Positions 28,055-38,099 of a DNA stretch of 64,000 nucleotides are shown piece after piece. Every line of letters starts with the position of its first letter. The stretch's first letter is position 1. Origin of the DNA: Clostridia bacterium (GTDB lineage Bacteria; Bacillota; Clostridia; UBA1381; UBA9506); NCBI GenBank assembly GCA_017546245.1, contig JAFYXI010000003.1, positions 24,398-88,397 of the forward strand, in the 5' to 3' direction. Made by a program: the position numbers and the translations under genes. The notes below the pieces were generated by a model, which searched no databases, had not been told where the DNA came from, and saw nothing but the letters and a program-made list of their open reading frames with translations.

Positions 28055-28663
28055 TTACTTTTCTTCGTCGTCATCTAAAATACAGCCGTGTACATACTCC
28101 CAGAAATCATCAACGCATTCGCTGTTTTTTGTTGAAAACGGAATTAAAATATCTCCGTCCTGCAAGTCAAGAGTTTCGATAATTAATTCTAAATTTTCTT
28201 CAAGCTTAGTTTTCGAAATTTTATCGCATTTAGTAGCAAAAACAACTGCATATTCACAGTGTTGTCTTATCCATTTCATCATATTTACGTCATCAATACT
28301 TGGCTTATGTCTTGAATCGACAAGCAGAATAACCTGATTAAGCTGATGACGGCTGTTGATGTATTCACCAATGCGGTCTCCCCACTTTTTAATTTCATCG
28401 TGAGATTTTGCCGCATAGCCGTATCCGGGCAAGTCAACCAATGTTAATTTATCATCAATATTAAAGAAATTAATTGTGGCAGTTTTACCCGGTGTTGCAC
28501 TTACCCTTGCAAAGTTGCGTCGGTTTAACACCTTGTTAATAAGCGAGGATTTACCAACATTTGAACGTCCCACCAGAGCAATCTCCGGAACGGTGGTATT
28601 AGGATATTGCACCTTTTTAACCGCCGAAATTATAAGTTCAACCTTATTTGTATTCAGTTTCAT
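28055..28663 (-). CDS. ysxC: Ribosome biogenesis GTP-binding protein YsxC/EngB
   Basis: GTPase of 202 aa needed for late 50S assembly. G1 is GRSNVGKSSLINKVL, G3 is DLPGYGYA, and G4 is TKCDK. TPGKTATINFFN covers switch I. It is the second gene after lon, 16 bases away, the classic Firmicutes lon-ysxC order. Length is normal. Confidence 0.97.
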   Translation of the reverse strand: MKLNTNKVELIISAVKKVQYPNTTVPEIALVGRSNVGKSSLINKVLNRRNFARVSATPGKTATINFFNIDDKLTLVDLPGYGYAAKSHDEIKKWGDRIGEYINSRHQLNQVILLVDSRHKPSIDDVNMMKWIRQHCEYAVVFATKCDKISKTKLEENLELIIETLDLQDGDILIPFSTKNSECVDDFWEYVHGCILDDDEEK

Positions 28664-28679
28664 ACAAATCCCTCCGCTT

Positions 28680-31013
28680 TTATAAAAGTGTTTCTTTTAA
28701 AACCTCGTCCATCGTCGATACCAAAACTATATCAACATTATCCTTTACAACCTGTTCTAAATCGTCAATATCTTTTTTGTTATCAATTGGAATTAAAACT
28801 TTTTTAATGCCTGCCTTATAGGCTGCCAGAGTTTTTTCTCTTAATCCGCCAATCGGCAAAACTCTGCCTCGCAAGGTGATTTCACCGGTCATTGCAACCT
28901 CGTGATTAACCTTCTTTTTACTTAGTGCAGATGCTAAAGCCGTTGCAATGGTTATGCCTGCAGAAGGTCCGTCTTTCGGGGTTGCACCCTCGGGAACGTG
29001 AATGTGAATGTCGGTATTTTTATAAAATTCATCGTCAATTGAAAGCTTTTTGGTATTAGCTCTTATATAGCTTATTGCTGCTTTTGCAGACTCCTGCATA
29101 ACATCGCCAAGTTGACCTGTAAGCTCTAACTTGCCGCTGCCCTGCATAACATTAACCTCTACAGAGAGTGTATCTCCGCCCACCTGAGTCCAGGCAAGGC
29201 CGGTTACTACACCGATTTCGTTTTTCTTAGAAGAATTATCGGCAGTAAATATACGCTTACCCAAAAAGTCTTCAAGATTTTTTGCCGTAACCTTGATTTG
29301 TTCTTCGTTTTCTGCCTCTGATATTTTAAGTGCAGCCTTTCGGCACAGCTTGCCCATTTTTCTTTCTAAAGAACGCACACCTGCTTCTTTTGTGTATCCC
29401 TCAATAACTGCACGGATTGCACTATCGCTAACCTTTAGCTGTTTTGCCAATAAACCGTGATTTTTAAGCTGTTTTGGCAACAAATGTTTTTTGCAGATAT
29501 TAAATTTTTCTTCTGATGTATAGCCGGAAATTTCTACAATTTCCATTCTGTCTAATAACGGTCTCGGAACTGTATCTAAGGTGTTTGCCGTTGCTATAAA
29601 CAGAACTTTTGAAAGGTCAAAATCCACCTCTAAATAATGGTCACGGAATTTGCTGTTTTGCTCACCGTCTAAAACCTCGAGCATAGCAGATGCCGGGTCA
29701 CCGCGAAAATCGTTGCTCATTTTGTCAATTTCATCAAAGAGCATAAGAGGATTATTTGATTTTGCCTGTTTTAAAGCATTTATAATACGACCGGGCATTG
29801 CACCGATATAGGTTTTTCTGTGTCCTCTTATTTCTGCCTCGTCACGCACGCCGCCTAATGATATGCGCACATAGTTTTTGCCCATGCTTTCGGCTATTGA
29901 ATGTGCTATTGAGGTTTTACCCACCCCCGGAGGTCCGACCAAGCAAAGAATCGGTCCTGACAGAGTTCCTGTAAGCTTTTTAACTGCAAGATATTCTAAT
30001 ATGCGTTCTTTAATTTTTTCAAGACCGTAGTGGTCACGCTCTAAAACCTTTCTTGCCTCTGATAAATCGAGCTTATCTTCTGTAGAAATCGCCCAGGGCA
30101 AGTCGCAAATCCAGCTTACATAATTGCGGATAACGTTAGCCTCGGGATTTCCGTATGGCATTTTTTGCATACGGTCAAGCTCAAGCTCGCATTTTTCGAC
30201 TACATCTTTGGGAGCACCCGATTTTTCGAGCTTTTCTTTATACTCTTTTATTTCAAGACCTATGCCGTCTTTATCGCCAAGCTCTTCCTGAATGATTTTC
30301 ATTTGCTCACGCAAAAAGTATTCCTTTTGATTTTGCTCAATATTTTCTTTAACCTTGCGGTTAATTTCGTTATCAAGCTCTAAAATTTCTGTTTCGCGCA
30401 CTAAAATTGTAATCAGCTTTTCCATACGCTCAACAACCGAGAATGTATTTAAAATATCCTGTTTGTCTTTTAATTTAATCTGCAAATTTGATGCAACCGA
30501 ATCACTAAAAGCACTTGGCTCGTCAATTGCCTCTAAAGCCAGTACTGCCTCAGGTCCTATTTTAGTATTGTTTGCGCAATATGCCTGAAATTCTGAAATA
30601 ACACGCCGCTCTAACGCTTCGCGCTTAGCGTCGCTTATAAGATGGTCGTCTAAGCATTCATATTCGCTTACCGCCGCTTTAAAATACGGCTCGCTTTTAA
30701 TTAAAAGGTCTAATTTAGCGCGTTCTAAGCCTTCAACCAGCACCCTGACCATTCCGCTAGGCAGTTTAACGACCTGTTTTATAAGGCAGATTGTACCCAC
30801 CTTTTCTACATCATCAAACGCAGGATTTTCAACAGTTATATCCTTTTGCATAGTTAAAAATGCACGACGGTCACCTGCCATTGCCTCATCGAGTGCTGCA
30901 ATGGATTTTTCTCTGACCATATCAAAATGCACCAAAGCACCCGGAAAAACAATTAACCCTCTTATTGCAATCATAGGCAAATCGCAGGTGCGCTTCATAA
31001 TTAATTCACTCAT
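28680..31013 (-). CDS. lon: ATP-dependent protease La (Lon)
   Basis: Full-length LonA of 777 aa. It has an N-terminal substrate domain (LPMIAIRGLIVFPGALVHFD), an AAA+ module with Walker A GPPGVGKTS and Walker B LMLFDEIDKM, and a C-terminal serine-lysine protease domain. The catalytic Ser is in PKDGPSAGI and the Lys in GLREKTLAAYKAG. It degrades misfolded and regulatory proteins. AAAGGAG lies before the ATG. It is only 27 bases from the end of the SLH gene, so readthrough from that gene is possible. Confidence 0.98.
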   Translation of the reverse strand: MSELIMKRTCDLPMIAIRGLIVFPGALVHFDMVREKSIAALDEAMAGDRRAFLTMQKDITVENPAFDDVEKVGTICLIKQVVKLPSGMVRVLVEGLERAKLDLLIKSEPYFKAAVSEYECLDDHLISDAKREALERRVISEFQAYCANNTKIGPEAVLALEAIDEPSAFSDSVASNLQIKLKDKQDILNTFSVVERMEKLITILVRETEILELDNEINRKVKENIEQNQKEYFLREQMKIIQEELGDKDGIGLEIKEYKEKLEKSGAPKDVVEKCELELDRMQKMPYGNPEANVIRNYVSWICDLPWAISTEDKLDLSEARKVLERDHYGLEKIKERILEYLAVKKLTGTLSGPILCLVGPPGVGKTSIAHSIAESMGKNYVRISLGGVRDEAEIRGHRKTYIGAMPGRIINALKQAKSNNPLMLFDEIDKMSNDFRGDPASAMLEVLDGEQNSKFRDHYLEVDFDLSKVLFIATANTLDTVPRPLLDRMEIVEISGYTSEEKFNICKKHLLPKQLKNHGLLAKQLKVSDSAIRAVIEGYTKEAGVRSLERKMGKLCRKAALKISEAENEEQIKVTAKNLEDFLGKRIFTADNSSKKNEIGVVTGLAWTQVGGDTLSVEVNVMQGSGKLELTGQLGDVMQESAKAAISYIRANTKKLSIDDEFYKNTDIHIHVPEGATPKDGPSAGITIATALASALSKKKVNHEVAMTGEITLRGRVLPIGGLREKTLAAYKAGIKKVLIPIDNKKDIDDLEQVVKDNVDIVLVSTMDEVLKETLL

Positions 31014-31040
31014 ATATTTTCTCCTTTGGGTGAAATGCTT

Positions 31041-33671
31041 TTATTTTTCTTTATTATACATCTCATTAAAATTATACAATACCTGAGCTATTTCTCCACG
31101 TGTAATGTATCTGTCCATATTATCGGTATTGATATTGTTAAGTAACATAATTTTTTCATTTTCTCCGCATAAATTACCTAATGCGTTTACAAGCTCATTT
31201 ACGGTAATCTTTTCATACGGTCGGAATTTATTCTCTTCAAGCTCAAATATTCCTTCAGTAATGCAAATGCCGATAAACGAGCTTCCCCAATGATTATTAG
31301 TTACATCTGAACAGCTAAAACGAAACGTGTTGCACTCGTAGTCAAACAATCTGCAAATCATTGCCGCAGCTTCGCTTCTGTTAGCATTGTTATCAGGTTT
31401 AAACGTTTTATCCTCATCCCCTTCTACTGTGCCATTATAATACATCGACACAATTGCATCAAAATATGGATTATCTTTATAAATATCTGTTATATAATTA
31501 TTAACCATAATTGTTGTATCGTTATACCACTTTGTTTCTTCGTCAAAGATTTTAGCAACATCTTCGATTGATATATACATTACACCATTTTTAATAAACG
31601 GACAATTTATGTCATACCTTTCATACAATTCATCATTGCTACTGTATTCAAGTTCGCTCTTACCATATTTAAAACCCACCTGCAGCATATCTTTTTGAAG
31701 ATATATCGTCTCATTTACTGTGTCTGATTTAATTTCAAACCCAAGATAATTTAGAACTTCTTCTGTAACATACATTGTATTATTTTCAATAACAGGTGCA
31801 TTTAAAAGTTCAATTTTTTCATCGCAAAATACTGCATTGTTATCGTCCGCTGTTAATATTAACATATTTCTTTCAGGCTTGCTGACACGATTTACAAATT
31901 CAGCATATTTGTCAGATTTAGGATTAAAATTTTCATCCCATACGAAAAATTTAACCCTATCAGCCTTGTAAAAATCAACAGGATAATCAAAATGATAATA
32001 TTGTTCATATACATACGGCTCAATTTTATCAGCCTTTTGGCTTAAAATATGAAGAAGTTTATTATCCTCGTTATATAATGCGCAATATAAATTCATTCCG
32101 TTTATTGTAAAATCGCTTAAATTCCCCAAATAAACATCACCATAATTTTCCCGCGCATTAAGGCTTATGGGATATTCGGGATAAAAAGGCTCGTAGTTAA
32201 GCTTTAAATCTGAATAATTTTGATTATTTTCAAATTTAAGATACGAGCTTTTATATGTGCTTTCGCTGTCACTTACATAGTAGCAATAATTTCCCAAATT
32301 ACCGCACACCCCTAAAATATACTTATCCATCAAGCACGGAACTTTAATTTCAAATTTCATATCATCATCAATTAATTGACGCAGATAAATTTTTCTGCCA
32401 CGAATACTGTAACCCGATACTCTTACAGTATATCTGCCATTATCAAGGGGACTTATTACCGTTCCGCTTATTTTATTGCATTTTAGAAAACAAATATCTA
32501 TTTCTTCGTCCGATGCATAGACTAAGGTATAAACATTAGCTACAGACAAGCCATCGACATTGTAATATCCGTATGGGAAAACTCTGTCATCACCCGTTAT
32601 GTTTATTACAGAAACACAACCATAGAAAATTGCATCTATATTTGTCGTTATTTTTCCTTGACTTTCGCCTTTTTTTATTAATGGTTCATCACTTAAATAC
32701 ATACCATAATCTTCAAAAATGATTATGCCGTATATATCATTATTTGCCGTTAATCCATCAGGCATATAAAAATTAACCGAAAAAGGTACTTTTTCTGCAC
32801 TATCTGTAGTTATATCAAGCTTGTTTCTATCAGTTATACGATAACTGTTTGAATAGGCTTGGTAATCAGCATCAAAATCGAACAAAATATCAACATATTT
32901 ATCCGAATCGGCATCTATAACTTCTGTTTCTATAAAATAGTATACCCGGCTTTCGTTTTCAGGTATATTTACAGTTTTTGATGCACAAGTAGGCATTGCG
33001 TTTTTGCCGTTACGCAACAATATGTTTACATCCACACCGCCTTTGGAAGCAACTTCACCCTCGGGCAATGATATATTTCCGTTCATCACTACATGTTCGC
33101 TGTCGGTTATCCATAAATATACAGCGTTATTTTCAATATAATATTCATACGAAATTGCCTGAGCTATTGCCTTTAGCGAAACATAATATTTTTCATTTCT
33201 AACAATTGCAGTCTTAACATAACCAAGTGAAATATCTGCCGCTTGGATTCCGTCAAAATTAAGCTGCAAGGTTTTCTTAGAACACATACTTGAAGAATAT
33301 CTGTAAAAAGCTTGCTCTTCATATCCTCCCAAACCATTATTCAATTCCTGATTCCAAGTATCTAACACTTCTATTGTCGCATTTATAGTCAATTCGTTTT
33401 CTCTTCCATAGGCATCTTCAGAAAAAACAACAAGCATAAAATCTCCGTCATCTTTTACCTTGAGAATATATTTAAGATTCAGCTTACTTAAATCGTCAAC
33501 AGAAATAAAATATTCGTCATTTTCGCATATTAATTCATCAGATAAATTAACAAGCTCACCTCTGTTATAAATGCTCATACCGGCAATTTGTTGTTCAGCC
33601 GATACATTAAGGCAACCAAAAAGTAACATAAGAAAAAAAACTACAACACTGCTTTTAAAAAACATTTTCAT
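31041..33671 (-). CDS. Secreted SLH-domain surface protein with stalk (copper amine oxidase-like) domain
   Basis: Protein of 876 aa with a signal peptide ending near VSA-EQ. The large middle part is unrecognised beta-rich sequence. Near residues 620-730 is a stalk or copper-amine-oxidase-N-like domain (APVIENNTMYVTEEVLNYLG), also faintly repeated at the N terminus. The last 140 residues contain two to three SLH motifs (DKTFKPDNNANRSEAAAMI and the ITRGEIAQVLYN end), used to bind pyruvylated wall polymers. A Cys at residue 20 could make a poor lipobox, but signal peptidase I cleavage fits better. AAGGAGG precedes the ATG. Confidence 0.85.
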   Translation of the reverse strand: MKMFFKSSVVVFFLMLLFGCLNVSAEQQIAGMSIYNRGELVNLSDELICENDEYFISVDDLSKLNLKYILKVKDDGDFMLVVFSEDAYGRENELTINATIEVLDTWNQELNNGLGGYEEQAFYRYSSSMCSKKTLQLNFDGIQAADISLGYVKTAIVRNEKYYVSLKAIAQAISYEYYIENNAVYLWITDSEHVVMNGNISLPEGEVASKGGVDVNILLRNGKNAMPTCASKTVNIPENESRVYYFIETEVIDADSDKYVDILFDFDADYQAYSNSYRITDRNKLDITTDSAEKVPFSVNFYMPDGLTANNDIYGIIIFEDYGMYLSDEPLIKKGESQGKITTNIDAIFYGCVSVINITGDDRVFPYGYYNVDGLSVANVYTLVYASDEEIDICFLKCNKISGTVISPLDNGRYTVRVSGYSIRGRKIYLRQLIDDDMKFEIKVPCLMDKYILGVCGNLGNYCYYVSDSESTYKSSYLKFENNQNYSDLKLNYEPFYPEYPISLNARENYGDVYLGNLSDFTINGMNLYCALYNEDNKLLHILSQKADKIEPYVYEQYYHFDYPVDFYKADRVKFFVWDENFNPKSDKYAEFVNRVSKPERNMLILTADDNNAVFCDEKIELLNAPVIENNTMYVTEEVLNYLGFEIKSDTVNETIYLQKDMLQVGFKYGKSELEYSSNDELYERYDINCPFIKNGVMYISIEDVAKIFDEETKWYNDTTIMVNNYITDIYKDNPYFDAIVSMYYNGTVEGDEDKTFKPDNNANRSEAAAMICRLFDYECNTFRFSCSDVTNNHWGSSFIGICITEGIFELEENKFRPYEKITVNELVNALGNLCGENEKIMLLNNINTDNMDRYITRGEIAQVLYNFNEMYNKEK

Positions 33672-33697
33672 ACCTTTTCCTCCTTTTCGGCAAACCT

Positions 33698-33729
33698 GTT
33701 AAATAAATTTATCCGATAAATTATTTAAC
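33698..33729. other. Long inverted repeat upstream of the SLH gene
   Basis: GTTAAATAA and TTATTTAAC flank TTTATC/GATAAA, giving a near-perfect palindrome of 32 bases with one bulged A. It lies just upstream of the SLH gene ribosome binding site. It could be an operator or a 5' mRNA stabilising hairpin. Confidence 0.45.
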
Positions 33730-33741
33730 AATTTTATAAAA

Positions 33742-33766
33742 TGCCCTGCCGGTTACAGACAGGACA
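33742..33766 (-). terminator. Terminator downstream of the Nif3-like gene
   Basis: TGCCCTG/CAGGACA form a 7-bp stem (one G-T pair) followed on the minus strand by TTTTATAAAATT. It lies nine bases after the Nif3-like gene stop. Confidence 0.6.
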
Positions 33767-33774
33767 GATTATAT

Positions 33775-34557
33775 TTATTTTATTTTCCACGGATTTTCGT
33801 TTTTGTAAACTAAAAATTCGCATATTCCTTCGAATTTATTATTGAGTAAATCTGATAAATATTCGCAGAATATTATCTCTGCCTCGTAATGCGGAACCTC
33901 GATAAGACAGCGACTGTTTTCATATGCATATCGCGCGTGATGATATTTTAAGTCGCCTGATATATATACATCTGCGCCCATAGAATATGCGCTAAATATA
34001 AGGTCTGCTCCACCGCCGTTGCAAGCCGCAACAGTTTTTACGGGCATATTTTCATCGCCAACATATCTTACAGAGTTAATTTTAAGACTTTTTTTTATTC
34101 TGTCAATCAAGTCGCCAAAGGTAATTTCTTCATCAAGCTTAGCTATTCTGCCGATACCGTCAGGGAACTCGCCCTCAAGGCTGTCGTATGCCGATACCTT
34201 GCAGGCAGCTTTTAAAAAGTAGTCACCAAGTCCGCCCGATACCGAATCAAAGTTTGTATGCATGGCATAAAGGCTTATATCATTTTTAATAAGATTATAA
34301 ACCGTTCTGCCAAGCGGGTTTTCTTTGGTTATTGATTTGGCAGGCTTAAACAAAAGCGGATGGTGCGAAATAACAAGCTCTGCACCGTTTTCAGCTGCAA
34401 AAGCCGCAACCTTTTCGTCGGTATCAAGTGATATAACGACCTTAGAAACACTTGCCTCTTTATCGCCCACCATTAAGCCTACGTTATCATAATCTTCTGC
34501 TAAGTGCTTAGGGGCAAGCTCTTCTAAATATTTTATAATCTCATTAACAGCTATCAT
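33775..34557 (-). CDS. Nif3-like dinuclear metal center protein (YqfO/GTP cyclohydrolase 1 type 2 family)
   Basis: Protein of 260 aa of the Nif3/YbgI family. The metal-binding motif LVISHHPLLFKP and the later HARYAYENS and VPHYEAEI stretches supply His and Glu ligands. The roughly 110-residue middle insertion of Bacillus YqfO is absent, so this is the short form. Its ATG overlaps the trmK stop by four bases, the usual trmK-yqfO pairing. The biochemical role of this family remains unsettled. Confidence 0.9.
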   Translation of the reverse strand: MIAVNEIIKYLEELAPKHLAEDYDNVGLMVGDKEASVSKVVISLDTDEKVAAFAAENGAELVISHHPLLFKPAKSITKENPLGRTVYNLIKNDISLYAMHTNFDSVSGGLGDYFLKAACKVSAYDSLEGEFPDGIGRIAKLDEEITFGDLIDRIKKSLKINSVRYVGDENMPVKTVAACNGGGADLIFSAYSMGADVYISGDLKYHHARYAYENSRCLIEVPHYEAEIIFCEYLSDLLNNKFEGICEFLVYKNENPWKIK

Positions 34558-35261
34558 TTACCGCACTCCTTTTGCACATTATAAAGCTCATTTAAAAGCA
34601 TTTCGACATATTTAAGCTTTTCTTTTGTTTCTTCACGGTTTGATGCTTTAAGTCCTGCAAGCATTTTTTCAAATTCGCCGATACGAAGTTTTATAAGCTC
34701 GTCTGTTAGGCTAATCTTATTTTTTACAAGATACGGACTTATGTAGTAATCAACCTCACGCAGAGCCTGCATTTTACCTTGCTCTGCGCATATTATCTGA
34801 TAGATTTTGTTATCCTCTTTTGCAAGAGCTTCACATGTGATTACGAATCCGTTTTTTACAAGATATTTTCTAAGCTCTTCTGTAGCGGTCATAGGTTGCA
34901 GAACAAATCTTGTATTTTTCCACAAATCGTGCCTTGCGTCTAATATTTCGCTTATCAGTATGCCGCCCATTCCTGCAATAACAACTTCGTCTGCCTCGCC
35001 CTGCTCAAGCTTTTTAAGACCGTCTGAAAGACGTGTAGTTATTTTATCATCCATACCGAATTTTAAAATATTGTCTTTAGCGCGGCTGATTGGTCCTTCA
35101 TTAATATCCATTGCATAGGCTTTTTTTATAATTCCCTTTTGCATAAGGTATATAGGAATATATGCGTGGTCTGTTCCGATATCAGCAATCGCGCTGCCCA
35201 CACTTACGCAATCAGCAATTGCCAAAAGCCTGGGAGTCATATTTTTTTCTGCATTCATCAT
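34554..35261 (-). CDS. trmK: tRNA (adenine22-N1)-methyltransferase
   Basis: Enzyme of 235 aa for m1A22 in bacterial tRNAs. The SAM-binding motif is VGSAIADIGTDHAYIPIYL, and VVIAGMGGILI and LQPMTATEELR are typical TrmK segments. The C-terminal half is a coiled-coil-like helical domain. It overlaps genes on both sides by four bases, so acyl-CoA synthetase, trmK and the Nif3-like gene appear to be translated in a coupled way. Confidence 0.94.
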   Translation of the reverse strand: MMNAEKNMTPRLLAIADCVSVGSAIADIGTDHAYIPIYLMQKGIIKKAYAMDINEGPISRAKDNILKFGMDDKITTRLSDGLKKLEQGEADEVVIAGMGGILISEILDARHDLWKNTRFVLQPMTATEELRKYLVKNGFVITCEALAKEDNKIYQIICAEQGKMQALREVDYYISPYLVKNKISLTDELIKLRIGEFEKMLAGLKASNREETKEKLKYVEMLLNELYNVQKECGK

Positions 35262-36934
35262 TTGGTCTCGTGATTCTTTTTTCTTATTTCTGCACGCTTG
35301 ATTTTACCGCCCAGGGTTTTCGGAAGTTCGTCAACGAACTCGATAATTCTCGGATATTTATAAGGTGCAGTAACACGTTTTACATGATCCTGAAGCTCTT
35401 TTTTAAGCTCTTCACTCGGCTGATAGCCTCTTGCCAAAACAATAGTAGCTTTAACAACCTGACCACGAATCGGGTCCGGTGCTGCGGTTATTGCACATTC
35501 TACAACAGACGGATGCTCAATAAGTGCACTTTCAACCTCGAAAGGTCCTACACGGTAACCTGAGCACTTAATAACATCGTCGCTTCGGCCTACAAACCAG
35601 TAGTATCCGTCGCTGTCGCGCCAAGCAACGTCACCTGTATCGTAGTATTTGCCGCCCAAATTATCTTTAGTCATCTCTTCATCAAGATAATATCCGGTAA
35701 ACAAGCCGGTCGGCAGACCTTTATCAATATCCATAACAACTATACGGCCTTCTTCACCATCTTCGCAGCAATTACCGTCATCATCAACAATCTGAATGTT
35801 ATAAAGCGGTGAAGGTTTGCCCATCGAACCGGGTTTTGGCTCGTACCACCCAAAGTTTGCAAGCATTACTGTCGATTCTGTCTGACCGAAGCCCTCACGG
35901 ATGTTATGACCTGTAAGGCGTTTCCATTGATTGTATACTTCCGGGTTTAAAGGCTCGCCAGCCAAGCACCATTCCTGAACGCACGAAAGGTCATATTTTG
36001 ATACATCTTCCTGCAGCATAAAACGATACATAGTCGTTGGTGCGCAGAAAGTTGTTACTTTATACTTAGTGATTTTATCAAGCAGATTTATCGGAACAAA
36101 CTTGTCCATATCGTATGCAAAAATAGTTGCACCGCAAATCCATTGACCGTAAATTTTACCCCAGCCGAATTTTGCCCATCCTGAATCGGATACGCTCATA
36201 TGGAGCTTGTTGTTCTGAACTCTTTGCCAGTATTTAGCTGTTACAACGTGACCTAAAGGATAAGAGAAATTATGACGTACCATTTTAGGCATACCGGTTG
36301 TTCCTGATGTGAAATAAACCAGCATAATATCGTCAACCTTTGTTGCCTTTTCGCCCTGCGGTCTTTCGTATGTATCAGGAAACTTCATTATTTCTTCTTC
36401 AAAATAAAGCCAGCCCTCTCGTTTTTCGGCAACCATAATTTTGTGCTCAATTGACGGTGCGTCAGCAAGCGACTGCTCAACCTGAGATATTACGAAATCG
36501 TCATTTACGCATACAACAGCATTAATTTTAGCTGCATTTGCACGGTATACAATATCCTTTTTGGTAAGCTGAAGTGTACCCGGAATTAAAATCGCACCGA
36601 TTTTATGAAGCGCTGCTGCACAAATCCAGTATTCCCATCTTCTGCGCAAAATAAGCATAACTACCGAGCCTTTATGTATACCCAGGCTTTCAAAAAAGTT
36701 TGCCGTTCTGGCTGACAGCTTGCTTATATCGGTAAAAGTAAATCTTTTTTCTTCGTCGTGGTCGTTGCACCATACTAAAGCCGGTTTATTTGGCTCTTCT
36801 TTCGCCCAACCGTCAACAATGTCGAATCCAAAGTTAAAATCGCGAGGTACGTTTACCTTATAATTTTCTTTAAAATCCTTGTATGAGTCAAAATCTGTTC
36901 GGGGTAAGTATTTATCTAACAACATAATGTTCAT
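35258..36934 (-). CDS. AMP-forming acyl-CoA synthetase (acetyl-CoA synthetase-like)
   Basis: ANL superfamily ligase of 558 aa. The phosphate loop is FTSGTTGMPKMV, the adenine region REGFGQTES, and the hinge YYDTGDVAWRDSDGYYWFVG. The adenylation Lys is in KTLGGKIKRAE. The overall pattern fits short- or medium-chain acyl-CoA synthetases rather than true Acs. The upstream XRE-cupin regulator is a frequent companion of such genes in gut Clostridia and may control it. The preferred acid cannot be read from sequence. Confidence 0.9.
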   Translation of the reverse strand: MNIMLLDKYLPRTDFDSYKDFKENYKVNVPRDFNFGFDIVDGWAKEEPNKPALVWCNDHDEEKRFTFTDISKLSARTANFFESLGIHKGSVVMLILRRRWEYWICAAALHKIGAILIPGTLQLTKKDIVYRANAAKINAVVCVNDDFVISQVEQSLADAPSIEHKIMVAEKREGWLYFEEEIMKFPDTYERPQGEKATKVDDIMLVYFTSGTTGMPKMVRHNFSYPLGHVVTAKYWQRVQNNKLHMSVSDSGWAKFGWGKIYGQWICGATIFAYDMDKFVPINLLDKITKYKVTTFCAPTTMYRFMLQEDVSKYDLSCVQEWCLAGEPLNPEVYNQWKRLTGHNIREGFGQTESTVMLANFGWYEPKPGSMGKPSPLYNIQIVDDDGNCCEDGEEGRIVVMDIDKGLPTGLFTGYYLDEEMTKDNLGGKYYDTGDVAWRDSDGYYWFVGRSDDVIKCSGYRVGPFEVESALIEHPSVVECAITAAPDPIRGQVVKATIVLARGYQPSEELKKELQDHVKRVTAPYKYPRIIEFVDELPKTLGGKIKRAEIRKKNHETK

Positions 36935-36955
36935 TCCTGCCTTAATTTTAAAAAT

Positions 36956-37507
36956 TTATTCAGCAATTACTGTAAGAAATTTTGCTTTTTTATCGCCTAC
37001 GCATTTTTGTCCATGAGGATGTGTAGGATTAAAGTATATTGAGTCGCCCTCGTTTAGAATATGTTCGCCGTCATCAAAAAGAACGCACACAGTACCTTCT
37101 AAAACATAGTTAAACTCTTGTCCGGGATGTGTTACCAAATCAGGATTACTCTCTGACGGGTCAAGAGTAACCAAAAGAGGCTGCATAATTTTTCGGTTAA
37201 ATCTGAATGCCAGATCTTCGAATCTGTATCCGGGATAGCGGTCAATGCTTTTTCCGGCATCTTTTTTAACAATGTGATAAGTGTCAAGCTTGGCTCTGAC
37301 ACCGGTAATTATTTCTGTAAAATCGACGCCGAATTTATTTGCAATTTCATAAATTATACTTATAGGCACATTTTCGCCGCTTTCTTCATAATCGACGTAG
37401 GTTTTAATATCAATTCCCAGTTCTTCTGCCAGTTGCTCCTGCGTATATCCGCAAGCTTCGCGCAGACCTTTTATTCTTTCTGCAATTTCATTTATTTCCT
37501 TTGTCAT
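36956..37507 (-). CDS. XRE family regulator with C-terminal cupin domain
   Basis: Regulator of 183 aa with an N-terminal XRE helix-turn-helix (GYTQEQLAEELGIDIKTYVD) and a C-terminal cupin (HPGQEFNYVLEGTVCVLFDDG, then NEGDSIYFNPTHPHG). The cupin probably senses a small ligand. The ATG at 37507 was preferred over one three codons upstream because AAAGGA is correctly spaced. It lies just upstream of the acyl-CoA synthetase and probably regulates it. Confidence 0.9.
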   Translation of the reverse strand: MTKEINEIAERIKGLREACGYTQEQLAEELGIDIKTYVDYEESGENVPISIIYEIANKFGVDFTEIITGVRAKLDTYHIVKKDAGKSIDRYPGYRFEDLAFRFNRKIMQPLLVTLDPSESNPDLVTHPGQEFNYVLEGTVCVLFDDGEHILNEGDSIYFNPTHPHGQKCVGDKKAKFLTVIAE

Positions 37508-37637
37508 AGCAGTCATTCCTTTCTTAAAACGACTTTAAGCCGATGCTACAATAGTATATTAATTATATCATAATTCGCCAAATATATATTCTATCACAAA
37601 ACTGCAAATTTGTCTATTAATTTCATAAAATTTATCA

Positions 37638-37678
37638 GAAAATAAAAAAACAAAAACGAGATGCCTTGCGGCATCTCG
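37638..37678 (-). terminator. Intrinsic terminator of ptsH
   Basis: CGAGATGCC/GGCATCTCG is a perfect 9-bp stem with a 4-base loop (37657-37678). On the minus strand it is followed by TTTTTGTTTTTTTATTTTC. It lies 17 bases beyond the HPr stop. Confidence 0.92.
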
Positions 37679-37694
37679 CATAATTGCACAAAAC

Positions 37695-37958
37695 TTATTC
37701 GCTGAAATTGGACTCAACCAAATTTTCGAGCGCATCAATTGCATCCTTCTCATCTAAGCCGTCTGCGATAATCGTAATTTCAGTTCCTTTGGTAATACCC
37801 AAAGAAAGTACGCCAAGCAGGCTTTTTGCATTTACTCTGCGTTCGTCTTTTTCAACCCAAATGCTAGCTTTAAACTCGTTTGATTTTTGTATAAAAAACG
37901 TAGCGGGTCTGGCGTGAAGCCCCACCTGATTCTGAACTACAATAGCTTTTGATACCAT
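37695..37958 (-). CDS. ptsH: Phosphocarrier protein HPr
   Basis: HPr of 87 aa, relaying phosphate from enzyme I to PTS sugar permeases. The phosphoryl His15 is in GLHARPAT and the regulatory Ser46 in AKSLLGVLSLG, so HPr-kinase-dependent control via CcpA is possible. The presence of His15 rules out Crh. The ATG at 37958 has GAAGGAGCG upstream; a TTG one codon earlier is less likely. It is monocistronic between its own promoter and terminator. Confidence 0.95.
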   Translation of the reverse strand: MVSKAIVVQNQVGLHARPATFFIQKSNEFKASIWVEKDERRVNAKSLLGVLSLGITKGTEITIIADGLDEKDAIDALENLVESNFSE

Positions 37959-38015
37959 CAATACCGCTCCTTCTTAATTATCCAAATAACTATAAAGCAA
38001 TTATCCATATACTAT

Positions 38016-38044
38016 AGAATACTAAATTTTTGTCATTATGTCAA
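38016..38044 (-). promoter_or_regulatory. Promoter of ptsH
   Basis: On the minus strand TTGACA (38039-38044) and TATTCT (38016-38021) are 17 bases apart. AATTATCC motifs recur near 37976, 38000 and 38093, of unknown meaning. Confidence 0.7.
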
Positions 38045-38099
38045 TATAAAAATTAAATATTTGTAAATTTTTCACGAAAAAATTCTTAACTTTGGATAA

